Below are positions 16,530-24,001 of a stretch of DNA of 64,000 bases, piece by piece (the stretch's first letter is position 1; each line of letters opens with the position of its first letter). The position numbers and the translations under genes are program-made. The stretch comes from DASYXW01 sp035934405 (GTDB lineage Bacteria; Acidobacteriota; Terriglobia; UBA7540): assembly GCA_035934405.1 (NCBI GenBank), contig DASYXW010000055.1, positions 17,792-81,791 on the forward strand, given 5' to 3'. The notes beneath the pieces were generated by a model that ran no database searches, was not told where the DNA came from, and worked only from the letters and a program-made list of their open reading frames with translations.

Positions 16530-16826
16530 CTAGCCGCCAGCGATGGCGCCTATCACCAGGAAAGGCTCGGCCCCCGTCGCGACCGTGTCGGGCAATGGAG
16601 CGTCCGGAGGTTCGTGGGACAGGTCCTCCTCGCAGGCGAAGAACCTGATGAACGGCCTACGCTTCTTCGTCACGTGGTCGCGGATCGCGCCGCACAGCGC
16701 CGGATAGGAAGCTTCAAGGGCGTCGAGAACTGCGCGTTGGGTAACCGCGCCCGTGATGTCGAGCGTTACTTCACCGTCCACCTTCGCCAGCGTCCGCAGA
16801 TGTTGAGGAAGTATGACTCGGATCAT
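16530..16826 (-). CDS. MoaD/ThiS-like small sulfur-carrier-type protein
   Basis: 98 residues from ATG 16826. Beta-grasp pattern 'IRVILPQHLRTLAKVDGEVTLDI...RAVLDALEASYPAL' and, decisively, a C-terminal Gly-Gly ('VIGAIAGG'), the site thiocarboxylated in MoaD/ThiS proteins. The start codon lies in a 15-bp direct repeat also found at the end of the BNR gene at 17.57 kb, implying that the two genes once overlapped as ATGA. MoaD/ThiS proteins next to BNR propeller genes suggest a linked but uncharacterised function rather than molybdopterin synthesis (no moaE here). Confidence 0.85.
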   Translation of the reverse strand: MIRVILPQHLRTLAKVDGEVTLDITGAVTQRAVLDALEASYPALCGAIRDHVTKKRRPFIRFFACEEDLSHEPPDAPLPDTVATGAEPFLVIGAIAGG

Positions 16827-16833
16827 GGCAGTG
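16819..16833. repeat. 15-bp direct repeat, left copy
   Basis: CGGATCATGGCAGTG, identical to 17565-17579. It contains the MoaD start codon (minus strand). The pair bounds a 731-bp segment containing one plus-strand gene; GACCTCC follows both copies at slightly different spacing. Confidence 0.9.
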
Positions 16834-16969
16834 ACGACCTCCAGGAGAACTCGGAAAACATCATATAAGCTGTCCGCTCCCAATCCTTCCAACGGATTTT
16901 GAACAAAGGTTCCGCTTGAGGCACGGCGAGACTGCAATCCACAGCTTGAAGCCATGATATCGTAGCAGT

Positions 16970-17554
16970 ATGCAACCGAGCATAGACCTCACTAAACCAA
17001 CCCCCGATTATGTCCAACAGCGAGTGCGCGAATTCGACGCAGATGAAAAGCTTAAACGTGATGAACGCGCTGTGGCACTCGTTTTCCAACAGTGGCCTGC
17101 GAATAGTGACCACGAGCAGGTGCTCGTGAAGACCGTCGTCCTCAATCGGCTCTACAGCACAAACATTTATGCTGTGCAGACGGTTGCGAATCACATTGTC
17201 GGCCTCCGCATCGATGAACGTTTGCATCGAGGAGACACTTCATTGATCGATGATATTGCCTCAGTTCAAATCAAAGGGGAAGACCACTTCTTCCTGTCGT
17301 TCGCGACGAAATACTGTAGTTGGCATCAGCCCGAGCACTTTCAGATGTTTGACAGCAATGTTGAGTCCATGCTCTGGAGATACGAGAGAGAATTCAAATT
17401 CGGCTCATTTCGCAAAGACGAGCTCCGCAAGTATCCGCGATTCGTTCAGATCATTGACTTGTTCAGATCACACTTTGGCCTTCCCGACATCGGACGGAAA
17501 GAGGTCGACAAGTTTCTTTGGATCGAGGGCCGAAAGAAACCGGTCACTGCATAA
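16970..17554 (+). CDS. Uncharacterised protein carried by an inserted segment
   Basis: 194 residues, not recognised. Mostly helical and aromatic-rich: 'VVLNRLYSTNIYAVQTVANHIVGLRIDERL', 'HFFLSFATKYCSWHQPEHFQMFDSNVESMLWRYEREF', 'KYPRFVQIIDLFRSHFGL'. No signal peptide, membrane segment or metal cluster. The gene is visibly less GC-rich than its neighbours and lies against them in direction, between two 15-bp direct repeats, so it was probably acquired. The Y-S-T / F-A-(T/S)-K-Y-C-x-x-H pattern looks like a compact conserved fold and could be an enzyme or a defence protein; no function is claimed. Confidence 0.75.
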   Translation: MQPSIDLTKPTPDYVQQRVREFDADEKLKRDERAVALVFQQWPANSDHEQVLVKTVVLNRLYSTNIYAVQTVANHIVGLRIDERLHRGDTSLIDDIASVQIKGEDHFFLSFATKYCSWHQPEHFQMFDSNVESMLWRYEREFKFGSFRKDELRKYPRFVQIIDLFRSHFGLPDIGRKEVDKFLWIEGRKKPVTA

Positions 17555-17564
17555 CGCGCCATCC

Positions 17565-17579
17565 CGGATCATGGCAGTG
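17565..17579. repeat. 15-bp direct repeat, right copy
   Basis: CGGATCATGGCAGTG, identical to 16819-16833. It contains the last two codons and the stop (CTG CCA TGA, minus strand) of the BNR-repeat gene. Confidence 0.9.
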
Positions 17580-18747
17580 TCTGGACCTCCACCGAAAGCA
17601 CGCCCGGAAGGTCCCGGACGATAGGAGCCCAACTGTCGCCGGCATCAGCGGACGCGTACACCTGCCCGCCGGTCGTGCCGAAATACACGCCGCAGGAATC
17701 GAGCGAGTCCACGGCCATGGCGTCGCGCAACACGTTGACGTAGCAGTCGCGCTGCGGCAGACCTTTCGCGAGCGGCTCCCACTCGTTGCCGCCCGTCCGG
17801 CTGCGGTAGACGCGTAGCTTTCCCTCGAACGGAATGTGCTCCGAATCGCTCTTGATGGGGACCACGTAGATGGTGTCCGGCTCGTGGGCATGAACGTCGA
17901 TCGCGAACCCAAAGTCGGTGGGCAGGTTTCCGCTGACTTCGTGCCACGAATCGCCGGCGTCGTCGCTGCGCATCACGTCCCAGTGCTTCTGCATAAAGAG
18001 CGTGTTGGGGCGCGACGGGTGCATGGCGATGTGATGGACGCAGTGGCCGACCTCGGCGTTGGGGTCAGGGATATATTGCGATTTCAGGCCGCGGTTGATC
18101 GGCTTCCAGGTTTGGCCGCCGTCGTCGGTGCGGAAAGCCCCCGCCGCGGAAATGGCGATGACGATTCGCCCGGGATGGCTCGGATCGAGAATGATGGTGT
18201 GGAGGCACATGCCACCGGCCCCCGGCTGCCATTTGGGACCGGTGCCGTGGCCGCGCAATCCGGGGAGCTCCTGCCAAGAGTGCGCACCGTCGGTCGAGCG
18301 GAACAGGGCGGCGTCCTCAACCCCGGCGTAGACGGTATCCGGGTCGGTGAGCGACGGCTCGAGATGCCAGACGCGCTTGAACTCCCACGGGTGCTGCGTG
18401 CCGTCGTAAAATTGGTGGGTGGTGAGGGGTTTGCCGGTTTCGGGCGTGGTGTCGTAGATGAATTTGTTGCTCTGGCCGGCAGGAAATTCACCCGGCGCGG
18501 GCATCTTTTCGCCTCCAGGCGTCTCCCACGTCTTGCCACCATCGCTCGATCGCTGGATGATCTGCCCAAACCAGCCACTGGTTTGCGACGCATAGATCCG
18601 GTTCGGATCAGCAGGTGAACCCTTCATGTGGTAAATCTCCCAGCCCGTGTAGTGGGGGCCGCTGACGTCCCACTTCTCGCGCTTCCCGTCCGACTTCAGA
18701 ATGAACGCGCCCTTTTTTGTGCCAACCAGTACTCTTACGTTGCTCAT
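17569..18747 (-). CDS. BNR/WD40-type beta-propeller protein (sialidase/photosystem-stability-factor-like fold)
   Basis: About 392 residues from ATG 18747. Repeated Asp-box-like units such as 'SSDGGKTWE', 'STDGAHSWQE', 'RTDDGGQTWKP', 'RSDDAGDSWHEV' and 'SADAGDSWAP' show a BNR propeller. No signal peptide, starting 'MSNVRVLVGTKKGAFIL'. Glycosidase activity should not be assumed: the pattern is that of the 'glycosyl hydrolase BNR' group that often lacks sialidase residues. Its stop codon lies in the 15-bp repeat, and in the ancestral arrangement it overlapped the MoaD-like start. An ArsR/AHSA1 pair lies upstream on the same strand. Confidence 0.85.
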   Translation of the reverse strand: MSNVRVLVGTKKGAFILKSDGKREKWDVSGPHYTGWEIYHMKGSPADPNRIYASQTSGWFGQIIQRSSDGGKTWETPGGEKMPAPGEFPAGQSNKFIYDTTPETGKPLTTHQFYDGTQHPWEFKRVWHLEPSLTDPDTVYAGVEDAALFRSTDGAHSWQELPGLRGHGTGPKWQPGAGGMCLHTIILDPSHPGRIVIAISAAGAFRTDDGGQTWKPINRGLKSQYIPDPNAEVGHCVHHIAMHPSRPNTLFMQKHWDVMRSDDAGDSWHEVSGNLPTDFGFAIDVHAHEPDTIYVVPIKSDSEHIPFEGKLRVYRSRTGGNEWEPLAKGLPQRDCYVNVLRDAMAVDSLDSCGVYFGTTGGQVYASADAGDSWAPIVRDLPGVLSVEVQTLP

Positions 18748-18835
18748 GTGCCTCTCCTTTGTGAGTTTTAATGAGTAACCCAGAGTCCCGATCCGATCGT
18801 GACTCTGCGGTCCTTGATCTTGCACCGCCGGAAGC

Positions 18836-19183
18836 TCAGTTTTCGACGAACCGCTTTAATCTGGCCAAAGCCTCATCCCACTGCGCGGAGACGAGATCGA
18901 GGTATTCTTTGATTTCTCCAATCGGCTCCGGATCGAATCGGAACAGGCTCTCGCGACCCGAACGGACGCTGTGCACCACCCCGGCGCTTTCCAAGACTCG
19001 AAGATGCTTGGTGATCGCCTGCCGGGTCAGCCTGGAACCCTCCGTGAGCTGAGAGATCGAACGTGGTTGCCCGCCGCAGAGCACTGCAACCAGCGATAGC
19101 CGCGTGTCGTCGCCCAGCGCGGCAAAAACCGGCGCGTGATGCCGCCGTCTGGCGGCCACGCTGCTACGACCCTTGCCCGACAT
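18836..19183 (-). CDS. ArsR family winged-helix repressor
   Basis: 115 residues. 'VFAALGDDTRLSLVAVLCGGQPRSISQLTEGSRLTRQAITKHLRVLESAGVVHSVRSGRESLFRFD' is the ArsR/SmtB HTH and wing. No metal-binding Cys pair is visible, so it belongs to the metal-independent group commonly paired with AHSA1/SRPBCC genes. It overlaps the AHSA1 gene by 20 bp and is translated after it. Expected target: its own operon and possibly the downstream BNR gene. Confidence 0.9.
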   Translation of the reverse strand: MSGKGRSSVAARRRHHAPVFAALGDDTRLSLVAVLCGGQPRSISQLTEGSRLTRQAITKHLRVLESAGVVHSVRSGRESLFRFDPEPIGEIKEYLDLVSAQWDEALARLKRFVEN

Positions 19184-19625
19184 AGCTCTCGATGTTTTTC
19201 ATTTGCTCTGTCCAACCGCCGTCATTCATGCGGAATGCTTCGAGGCGGCGGTCCGCCGGGATTTTGTCGAAGCCGGACTCCGTCAGCACGAGCAGTGTGC
19301 CGTTCGCAGTCTTCTCCAACCTGAATTCGACGAGCGTCGGCGTCTCCTTCGAGTAGTCTGCTTTAGGATCCACGGCATAGGGATGCCAAGTGAATGAAAA
19401 GAGCCGTTCGGGCTCCATCTTCTGCACCACGGCTTCCCATTTGACGTGCTCGTAGCCAGGATAAGTAATATGACCACGCGAGACCTGGCCCGGCACGAAT
19501 GGGCCGTCCAGCTTCACACGAAACCACTCGCCGAACTCACGGTGGTCGGTTAACGCGCGCCAGACCCGCGAAACCGGCGCCTTGAGTTCAATTCGCTTCT
19601 CAATACGATTGTCCACGTTAAGCAA
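19164..19625 (-). CDS. SRPBCC/AHSA1 family protein
   Basis: 153 residues with the START-like helix-grip fold: 'IEKRIELKAPVSRVWRALTDHREFGEWF', 'WEAVVQKMEPERLFSFTWHP', 'TLVEFRLEKTANGTLLVLTESGFD', and a C-terminal helix 'WTEQMKNIESYV'. Such proteins bind hydrophobic ligands in the cytosol and are often coded with an ArsR repressor, as here. Starts at 19625 after an AACCT-poor leader; ligand unknown. Confidence 0.9.
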   Translation of the reverse strand: MLNVDNRIEKRIELKAPVSRVWRALTDHREFGEWFRVKLDGPFVPGQVSRGHITYPGYEHVKWEAVVQKMEPERLFSFTWHPYAVDPKADYSKETPTLVEFRLEKTANGTLLVLTESGFDKIPADRRLEAFRMNDGGWTEQMKNIESYVGQGS

Positions 19626-19710
19626 CCTCCAGGTTGCATATTAGCATGGGCCAATGAATACTGCAACCTTTTTGTTGCCTTTTCTTTCCGCTGATTGGTT
19701 GGTGGCTGCG

Positions 19711-20184
19711 TCACTCTTGCTCATACGCTTGCTTCAAGCATTTGATGTCAATTTTCTTCATTTTGAGCATGGCTTGCATGACCCGCTTCGATCTCTCAGC
19801 ATCCTTGTCTTGCAGCATCTCGATCAAGGCAGTAGGAACGATCTGCCAGGACAGGCCAAACTTGTCTTTGAGCCAGCCGCACTGGATTTCTGATCCGCCT
19901 TCGGAGAGCTTCTGCCAGAACTCGTCCACTTCTTCTTGGGTATCGCAGTTCACGACGAACGAAATGGACTCGTTGAATTTGAAGAGAGGCCCGCCGTTTA
20001 GAGCGGTGAATGGTTGCCCGTCAAGCTCAAATCCAACGGTCATGACGGTTCCTACGGGTCCTGGCGATCCTTCTCCATAGCGGGAAATGCTTCGAATCTT
20101 TGAATTCTTGAAGACTAAGGTATAAAACTTCGCCGCCTCTTCAGCTTGATGATCAAACCACAGGAATGGAGTGATTTTTGGCAT
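19711..20184 (-). CDS. VOC family protein (PhnB-like, glyoxalase fold)
   Basis: 157 residues. 'KITPFLWFDHQAEEAAKFYTLVFKNSKI' is the characteristic start of the PhnB-like/'3-demethylubiquinone-9 methyltransferase-like' VOC family; also 'TVGFELDGQPFTALNGGPLFKFNESISFVVNCDTQEEVDEFWQKLSEGG' and 'DKFGLSWQIVP'. The methyltransferase name used in databases is historical; a metal-dependent lyase/dioxygenase-type fold is all that can be claimed. GC content is lower than in adjacent genes. Confidence 0.9.
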   Translation of the reverse strand: MPKITPFLWFDHQAEEAAKFYTLVFKNSKIRSISRYGEGSPGPVGTVMTVGFELDGQPFTALNGGPLFKFNESISFVVNCDTQEEVDEFWQKLSEGGSEIQCGWLKDKFGLSWQIVPTALIEMLQDKDAERSKRVMQAMLKMKKIDIKCLKQAYEQE

Positions 20185-20389
20185 TTGGTCTTACACCTTT
20201 CTACCCGATCTCGAGGATTTGCGCCGGTGACGGCCACTTTCGTGCGCACGGAGCACCGGTTGCGCCCCTCGAACTTCCGCCGTCGTCACATTGTCGTCGT
20301 TCGAGCCCACCGAAAATCGACAAATCTCTAAAAATCGTCCAAACGAAATCGCAGCTGCCACCTCGTCATCCACCATTCCGCATGTCGTG

Positions 20390-21535
20390 CTAAACCGCGC
20401 CGCTACGCCGAAGATAAGCCGCCACCTCGCGGCGCCCACCGTACTCGGCCCAGCCCAGGGGCGTTCCCTTAAAGATGGTGTCTTCGATGTCGAGCCTTGC
20501 TCCCCGCTCCACCAGCAGCCGCACCACGGACTCATGGCCTGAGCCTGCGGCCTGGTGCAAGGGCGTGCTGTGCGTGTGATTCCCCTCAGGGTTGTAGCGG
20601 TTGGGATCTTCCCCCGCGTCGAGCAGCATCCGGACGATCTCGGTGTGGCCGTGCTGGGCGGCGAGCGCCAGGGCGCGGTGCCGGTCACCGCTGGCGGCGC
20701 CTGCCAGCAGGTCACGCGCGCGGGTGATTCGGCCAAGTCCCGCGGCGGCGGCCAGGCTGTCCACTCGCGCCCCGCGCCGGGCGAGCACCTCCGCAGCATC
20801 CAGGTACCCGAAAGCCAGGGCCGTCATCAGCGGCGAGACCCACGTCCCGGAGCCGCGCCCTTCGATGGCCGCGCCCCAATCAAGCAGCGTTTCCGCAAGC
20901 GCCACCTGCAATCCAGCCTCCGCCGGATGAGAACTCGAAACCAGCAAGCTCATGGTGGTGCATTGTCCGCCATACAGATCGGCAAGGGCGTCAACCTCGG
21001 CGTCCGCTTGGAGCAGGACTTCCGCCACGGCGTTCGGCGGGCACCTTTGACGATAGCCCTCCGTGCCATTGGCGGCCACGTAATGGAGAAGCGTGGCGCG
21101 GTGTGCGGGCGGGTCAAAATGCGTCACCCGCGCCGAGCGCGCCCGCGACAGTTCGGGATGCTCCTTGAGCGCCCCCCGGAGCGCTTCGAGGTCGCCGCTG
21201 ATCACCGCCTCCACTGCGCCTTCGAATTGATAGGCCGGGGAACTCTCCTGAGCCACCGATTCCGCGTATTCAGCCAGCGCCGGCCAGTCCCGAAAATCGT
21301 ACCAGCGGGCGAGGGCCAGCTCGGCGTCAGTAAGCTCGATGGTGACCGCGCGAATCTCGGAGTCGGTGAGCTTCTTCGGAAGCCAGGGTATGCGCTCGTC
21401 GAGAAACCGGGGATGGCGCGTTTTGAAGATCTGGACGGCGCCGGCATCGCCTGCCCTCCAGCCGTCGAGCAACTCCTGAGCCTGGGCGCGGTACTCGCGG
21501 AGTCTGGAGTGAAATGGCAAAGGCTTGAAATCCAT
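20390..21535 (-). CDS. Ankyrin-repeat protein
   Basis: 381 residues. N-terminal helical region (1-115) with 'FKPLPFHSRLREYRAQAQELLDGWRAGD', then ankyrin units: 'THFDPPAHRATLLHYVAANGTEGYRQRCPPNAVAEVLLQADAEVDAL', 'ALALAAQHGHTEIVRMLLDAGEDPN', 'STPLHQAAGSGHESVVRLLVERGARLD'. Cytosolic. Its ATG overlaps the stop of the HxlR gene (TAATG at 21533-21537), so the two are translationally coupled. Protein-protein interaction role; partner unknown. Confidence 0.88.
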   Translation of the reverse strand: MDFKPLPFHSRLREYRAQAQELLDGWRAGDAGAVQIFKTRHPRFLDERIPWLPKKLTDSEIRAVTIELTDAELALARWYDFRDWPALAEYAESVAQESSPAYQFEGAVEAVISGDLEALRGALKEHPELSRARSARVTHFDPPAHRATLLHYVAANGTEGYRQRCPPNAVAEVLLQADAEVDALADLYGGQCTTMSLLVSSSHPAEAGLQVALAETLLDWGAAIEGRGSGTWVSPLMTALAFGYLDAAEVLARRGARVDSLAAAAGLGRITRARDLLAGAASGDRHRALALAAQHGHTEIVRMLLDAGEDPNRYNPEGNHTHSTPLHQAAGSGHESVVRLLVERGARLDIEDTIFKGTPLGWAEYGGRREVAAYLRRSGAV

Positions 21536-22095
21536 TACGCAACTCCTTTGTACTCACCTGTATTATCGCCGCGCCTCGCTCTGCCGTTGATTCTTTCCGG
21601 CGACCGAGTCTTCGCGCCAAACTGTGGCAGCACCGGAGTTCGGTCCTGTTCCTGCCACCGCCGCCGCACGTCGGCCAGGACGCCTTGGCGATTCTTCGCC
21701 ATCTTTTCGATGCGAGCGCAAGGCAATCCGGTATTCTCATGCCGCGCTCCCCAAATGAGCAACTCAAAGAGCACCGGCGCCAGATCAATCCCTTTCTCTG
21801 TCAGCCGGTAGTTTACCTTTCGTGCGTCCGTTTCCTCTACCTCCGCCCTGATAATCCGCGCCGCTTCGAGCTTCTGCAAGCGGTCCGCCAGGATGTTCGT
21901 CGCAATCCTTTCGCCCGATTCCCGGAACTCCTTGAACGTCCGAAAGCCGCGAACCATCAGGTCGCGGATGATGAGCAGCGACCAGCGATCTCCCAACCTC
22001 TCGAGCGAGATACTCACCGGGCAGCCGGACCGGCGTCTTCGCTGAGGCTTCCCACGCACATTCGACACCGTAGCAACATCACTTGCGGAAAGCAA
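21535..22095 (-). CDS. HxlR family transcriptional regulator
   Basis: 186 residues. 'CPVSISLERLGDRWSLLIIRDLMVRGFRTFKEFRESGERIATNILADRLQKLEAARIIRA' is the HxlR winged helix including the usual N-terminal Cys. 'YRLTEKGIDLAPVLFELLIWG' matches the family end of the domain; the C-terminal 60 residues are basic and unassigned. HxlR proteins often sense oxidants or aldehydes through the Cys. Forms a coupled pair with the ankyrin gene. Confidence 0.9.
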   Translation of the reverse strand: MLSASDVATVSNVRGKPQRRRRSGCPVSISLERLGDRWSLLIIRDLMVRGFRTFKEFRESGERIATNILADRLQKLEAARIIRAEVEETDARKVNYRLTEKGIDLAPVLFELLIWGARHENTGLPCARIEKMAKNRQGVLADVRRRWQEQDRTPVLPQFGAKTRSPERINGRARRGDNTGEYKGVA

Positions 22096-22153
22096 GTTAT
22101 ATTATCGAGCGCAAGTCGGCGCAATCGTTCGCTTGCCCTTTCCTCCAGTTGGG

Positions 22154-23560
22154 CTAGCGGCTAAGGAGTATCGTAACCAGAAAGTTGAGGCAGAGAGCGA
22201 CGAAGCCGGCGTTGAATCCAAGAAAGGGGTCATGTTTGCTGAGCCCCAGGAAGGCGACAGTGGCCACACCCACAACCATTCCGGCGAAGACGCCGCGCCG
22301 GGTGGCGCGCTTCCAATACAGTCCCAGCACCACGCCGGGGAAGAACTGCGTGACGCCGGAGTATCCCAGCAGCAGGAGCGATACGAGCGTGGTGGAACTG
22401 TATATGGCGAAGTACAGGCAGATGAGGCTGAGCACCACCACCATCACGCGGGCGAGTCTCGCCACCTGATCGTCAGTCATGGCAGGCGCGAACAGGGGGC
22501 GGCAGAGGTTCTTGGCAAAGAGCGTGGCGGCGGTGAGCGTGAAGATGGCTGCGGGCACCATGGCGGTGAGGGCGCCGGCGCCGCCAATCACGCCCAGAAA
22601 CCAAACCGGGAAAGTGTTGCGGACGATCGTGAGCAGAGCCATGTCGCCGTTCGCGAGGCCCGGGACCGCGAGAACTGCGGCGAAACCCGCGAAGAAAACG
22701 AAGGCCAGCGTGAGGGTGTAGAGCGGCATCACCACGGCGTTGCGGCGCAGGGTGTCGCCGCTCTTGGCGGTAAAGGCGGCCGCGAACGAGTGCGGCCACA
22801 TGTAGAAGCCCAGGGAAGTGAGCAGGACCGTGGAGATGTACCACGTGTGGCCCAGGTTCGGTGTGGAACCAGGCATGGTGAGGTGCGTGGGCCGGGCATG
22901 CGCCAGCGCGGCAAACATGGCGCCGATGCCACCAAAGTGGACATAGGGCACGCCTATGCCGATGGCGAGTGCGGCGAACACCATCAGCGCATCTTTCAGG
23001 ACGCTGACCCAGGCGACAGCGCGCACGCCGCTGGCTAAAACGAACGAGGCGACAATGACTACCGCGATCACCATGGCGGGCGTGCGGCCGATTCCGCCGA
23101 AGCTCGCCACCTCCACAATGATCCCCAGTCCGGTGAGCTGGAGCTGCACGTACGGAATGAGGAAGGCCACCCCAACCAGGCAAACGAACGCGGCCAGGTA
23201 CTTGCTCCCATAGCGCCGTCCAAAGAAATCGGATTCCGTTTGCAGGCCGTACTTGCGCCCTACTTCCCAGATCGGCGGCAGGATGAAGAACGAGACCACA
23301 TAGGCCAGCGTGAGGTAGGCCATGATGTAGAGCGCCGGCCCGCCGCGGGAATACGCCCAGCCGCTCGCGCCGAGGAACGAGAAGGTGGTGTAGACTTCGC
23401 CCGCCATCAGCAGGTAGACGAGCACCACGCCGAAGCCGCGTCCGCCCACCGTCCACTGCTCCAGGTCCATCTTGCGGTGGGCTCCGGCCAGTAAGCCGAT
23501 ACCGGCGCCCACTGCGATGATGGCGAAGATGACCGTCAAGGCAACGCCGCTCGCGCTCAT
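22154..23560 (-). CDS. Sodium:solute symporter (SSS family)
   Basis: Na+-coupled transporter with 468 residues and about 13 hydrophobic segments. Seen: 'WTVGGRGFGVVLVYLLMAGEVYTTFSFLGASGWAY', 'RYGSKYLAAFVCLVGVAFLIPYVQLQLTGLGIIVE', 'HTWYISTVLLTSLGFYMWPHSFAAAFTAKSGDTLRRNAVVMPLYTL', consistent with the SSS (PF00474) sodium sites. ATG 23560 overlaps the stop of the DUF3311 gene (ATGA), and this DUF3311-SSS pair is a recurrent unit. Substrate cannot be inferred; organic acids or pantothenate-like solutes are typical. Confidence 0.93.
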   Translation of the reverse strand: MSASGVALTVIFAIIAVGAGIGLLAGAHRKMDLEQWTVGGRGFGVVLVYLLMAGEVYTTFSFLGASGWAYSRGGPALYIMAYLTLAYVVSFFILPPIWEVGRKYGLQTESDFFGRRYGSKYLAAFVCLVGVAFLIPYVQLQLTGLGIIVEVASFGGIGRTPAMVIAVVIVASFVLASGVRAVAWVSVLKDALMVFAALAIGIGVPYVHFGGIGAMFAALAHARPTHLTMPGSTPNLGHTWYISTVLLTSLGFYMWPHSFAAAFTAKSGDTLRRNAVVMPLYTLTLAFVFFAGFAAVLAVPGLANGDMALLTIVRNTFPVWFLGVIGGAGALTAMVPAAIFTLTAATLFAKNLCRPLFAPAMTDDQVARLARVMVVVLSLICLYFAIYSSTTLVSLLLLGYSGVTQFFPGVVLGLYWKRATRRGVFAGMVVGVATVAFLGLSKHDPFLGFNAGFVALCLNFLVTILLSR

Positions 23561-23775
23561 CGCGTTTCGTCGTCCTTCCTGTTCCGCGCCGCTTCCACGC
23601 GGTAGGCTGCCCACAGACACAAAGTGCTCAACACGATCCACGAGATGAGCCAGAACAAGTTGAATGGGAGGCCAAGAAGCATGGGATCCACGCGGTCCCA
23701 GAGCGGGACCGAGAAGCACATGGCGACGAAAGGAACAAGGGCGAGCAGAATCGCCCCGAGGGATGGTCGTTTCAT
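23557..23775 (-). CDS. DUF3311 small membrane protein, symporter partner
   Basis: 72 residues with two hydrophobic segments: 'LGAILLALVPFVAMCFSVPLWDRVDPMLLGLPFNLFWLISWIVLSTLCLWAAYRVE'. The 'P..N.(x)LGLPF..(F/W)W' pattern is typical of DUF3311, which is usually encoded just before an SSS symporter, as here with an ATGA overlap. Probably an accessory subunit. Confidence 0.9.
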   Translation of the reverse strand: MKRPSLGAILLALVPFVAMCFSVPLWDRVDPMLLGLPFNLFWLISWIVLSTLCLWAAYRVEAARNRKDDETR

Positions 23776-23908
23776 CTATTTCTTTACCCCGCCGCACGAC
23801 CGAGGCACGATGATCTCATAGGGACCCGGGAAGGTTTCAGGGGCGATCGGCACGTTTCGGATTATACTTCACTCGCGACTCCCCGTTTGTCGCCCACACG
23901 GAAGCCGG

Positions 23909-23938
23909 CGCAGAGTTTCGTTTCTCAGAAACTCTGCG
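23909..23938. promoter_or_regulatory. Perfect 11-bp inverted repeat in the symporter/radical SAM divergent spacer
   Basis: CGCAGAGTTTC (23909-23919) and GAAACTCTGCG (23928-23938) with an 8-nt spacer. It lies about 65 bp before the radical SAM start and 135 bp before DUF3311. It could be a repressor operator or an RNA hairpin. A TATAAG -10-like box follows at about 23988. Confidence 0.5.
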
Positions 23939-24001
23939 GCACTTGCTCATGCGGAGACAATCCGTGTGAAACGTGCCGGAATTGTGGTATAAGTCCGCAT
24001 T

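Noticed and set aside
16834..16955. Longer N-terminus (141 residues) for the MoaD-like protein
   Set aside because: The extra 43 residues lie in the inserted segment and have no beta-grasp similarity; ATG 16826 starts directly at the domain.
22133..23038. A 301-codon plus-strand frame opposite the SSS symporter
   Set aside because: The opposite strand shows a complete transporter with recognisable motifs; this frame is His/Glu/Gly-rich noise.
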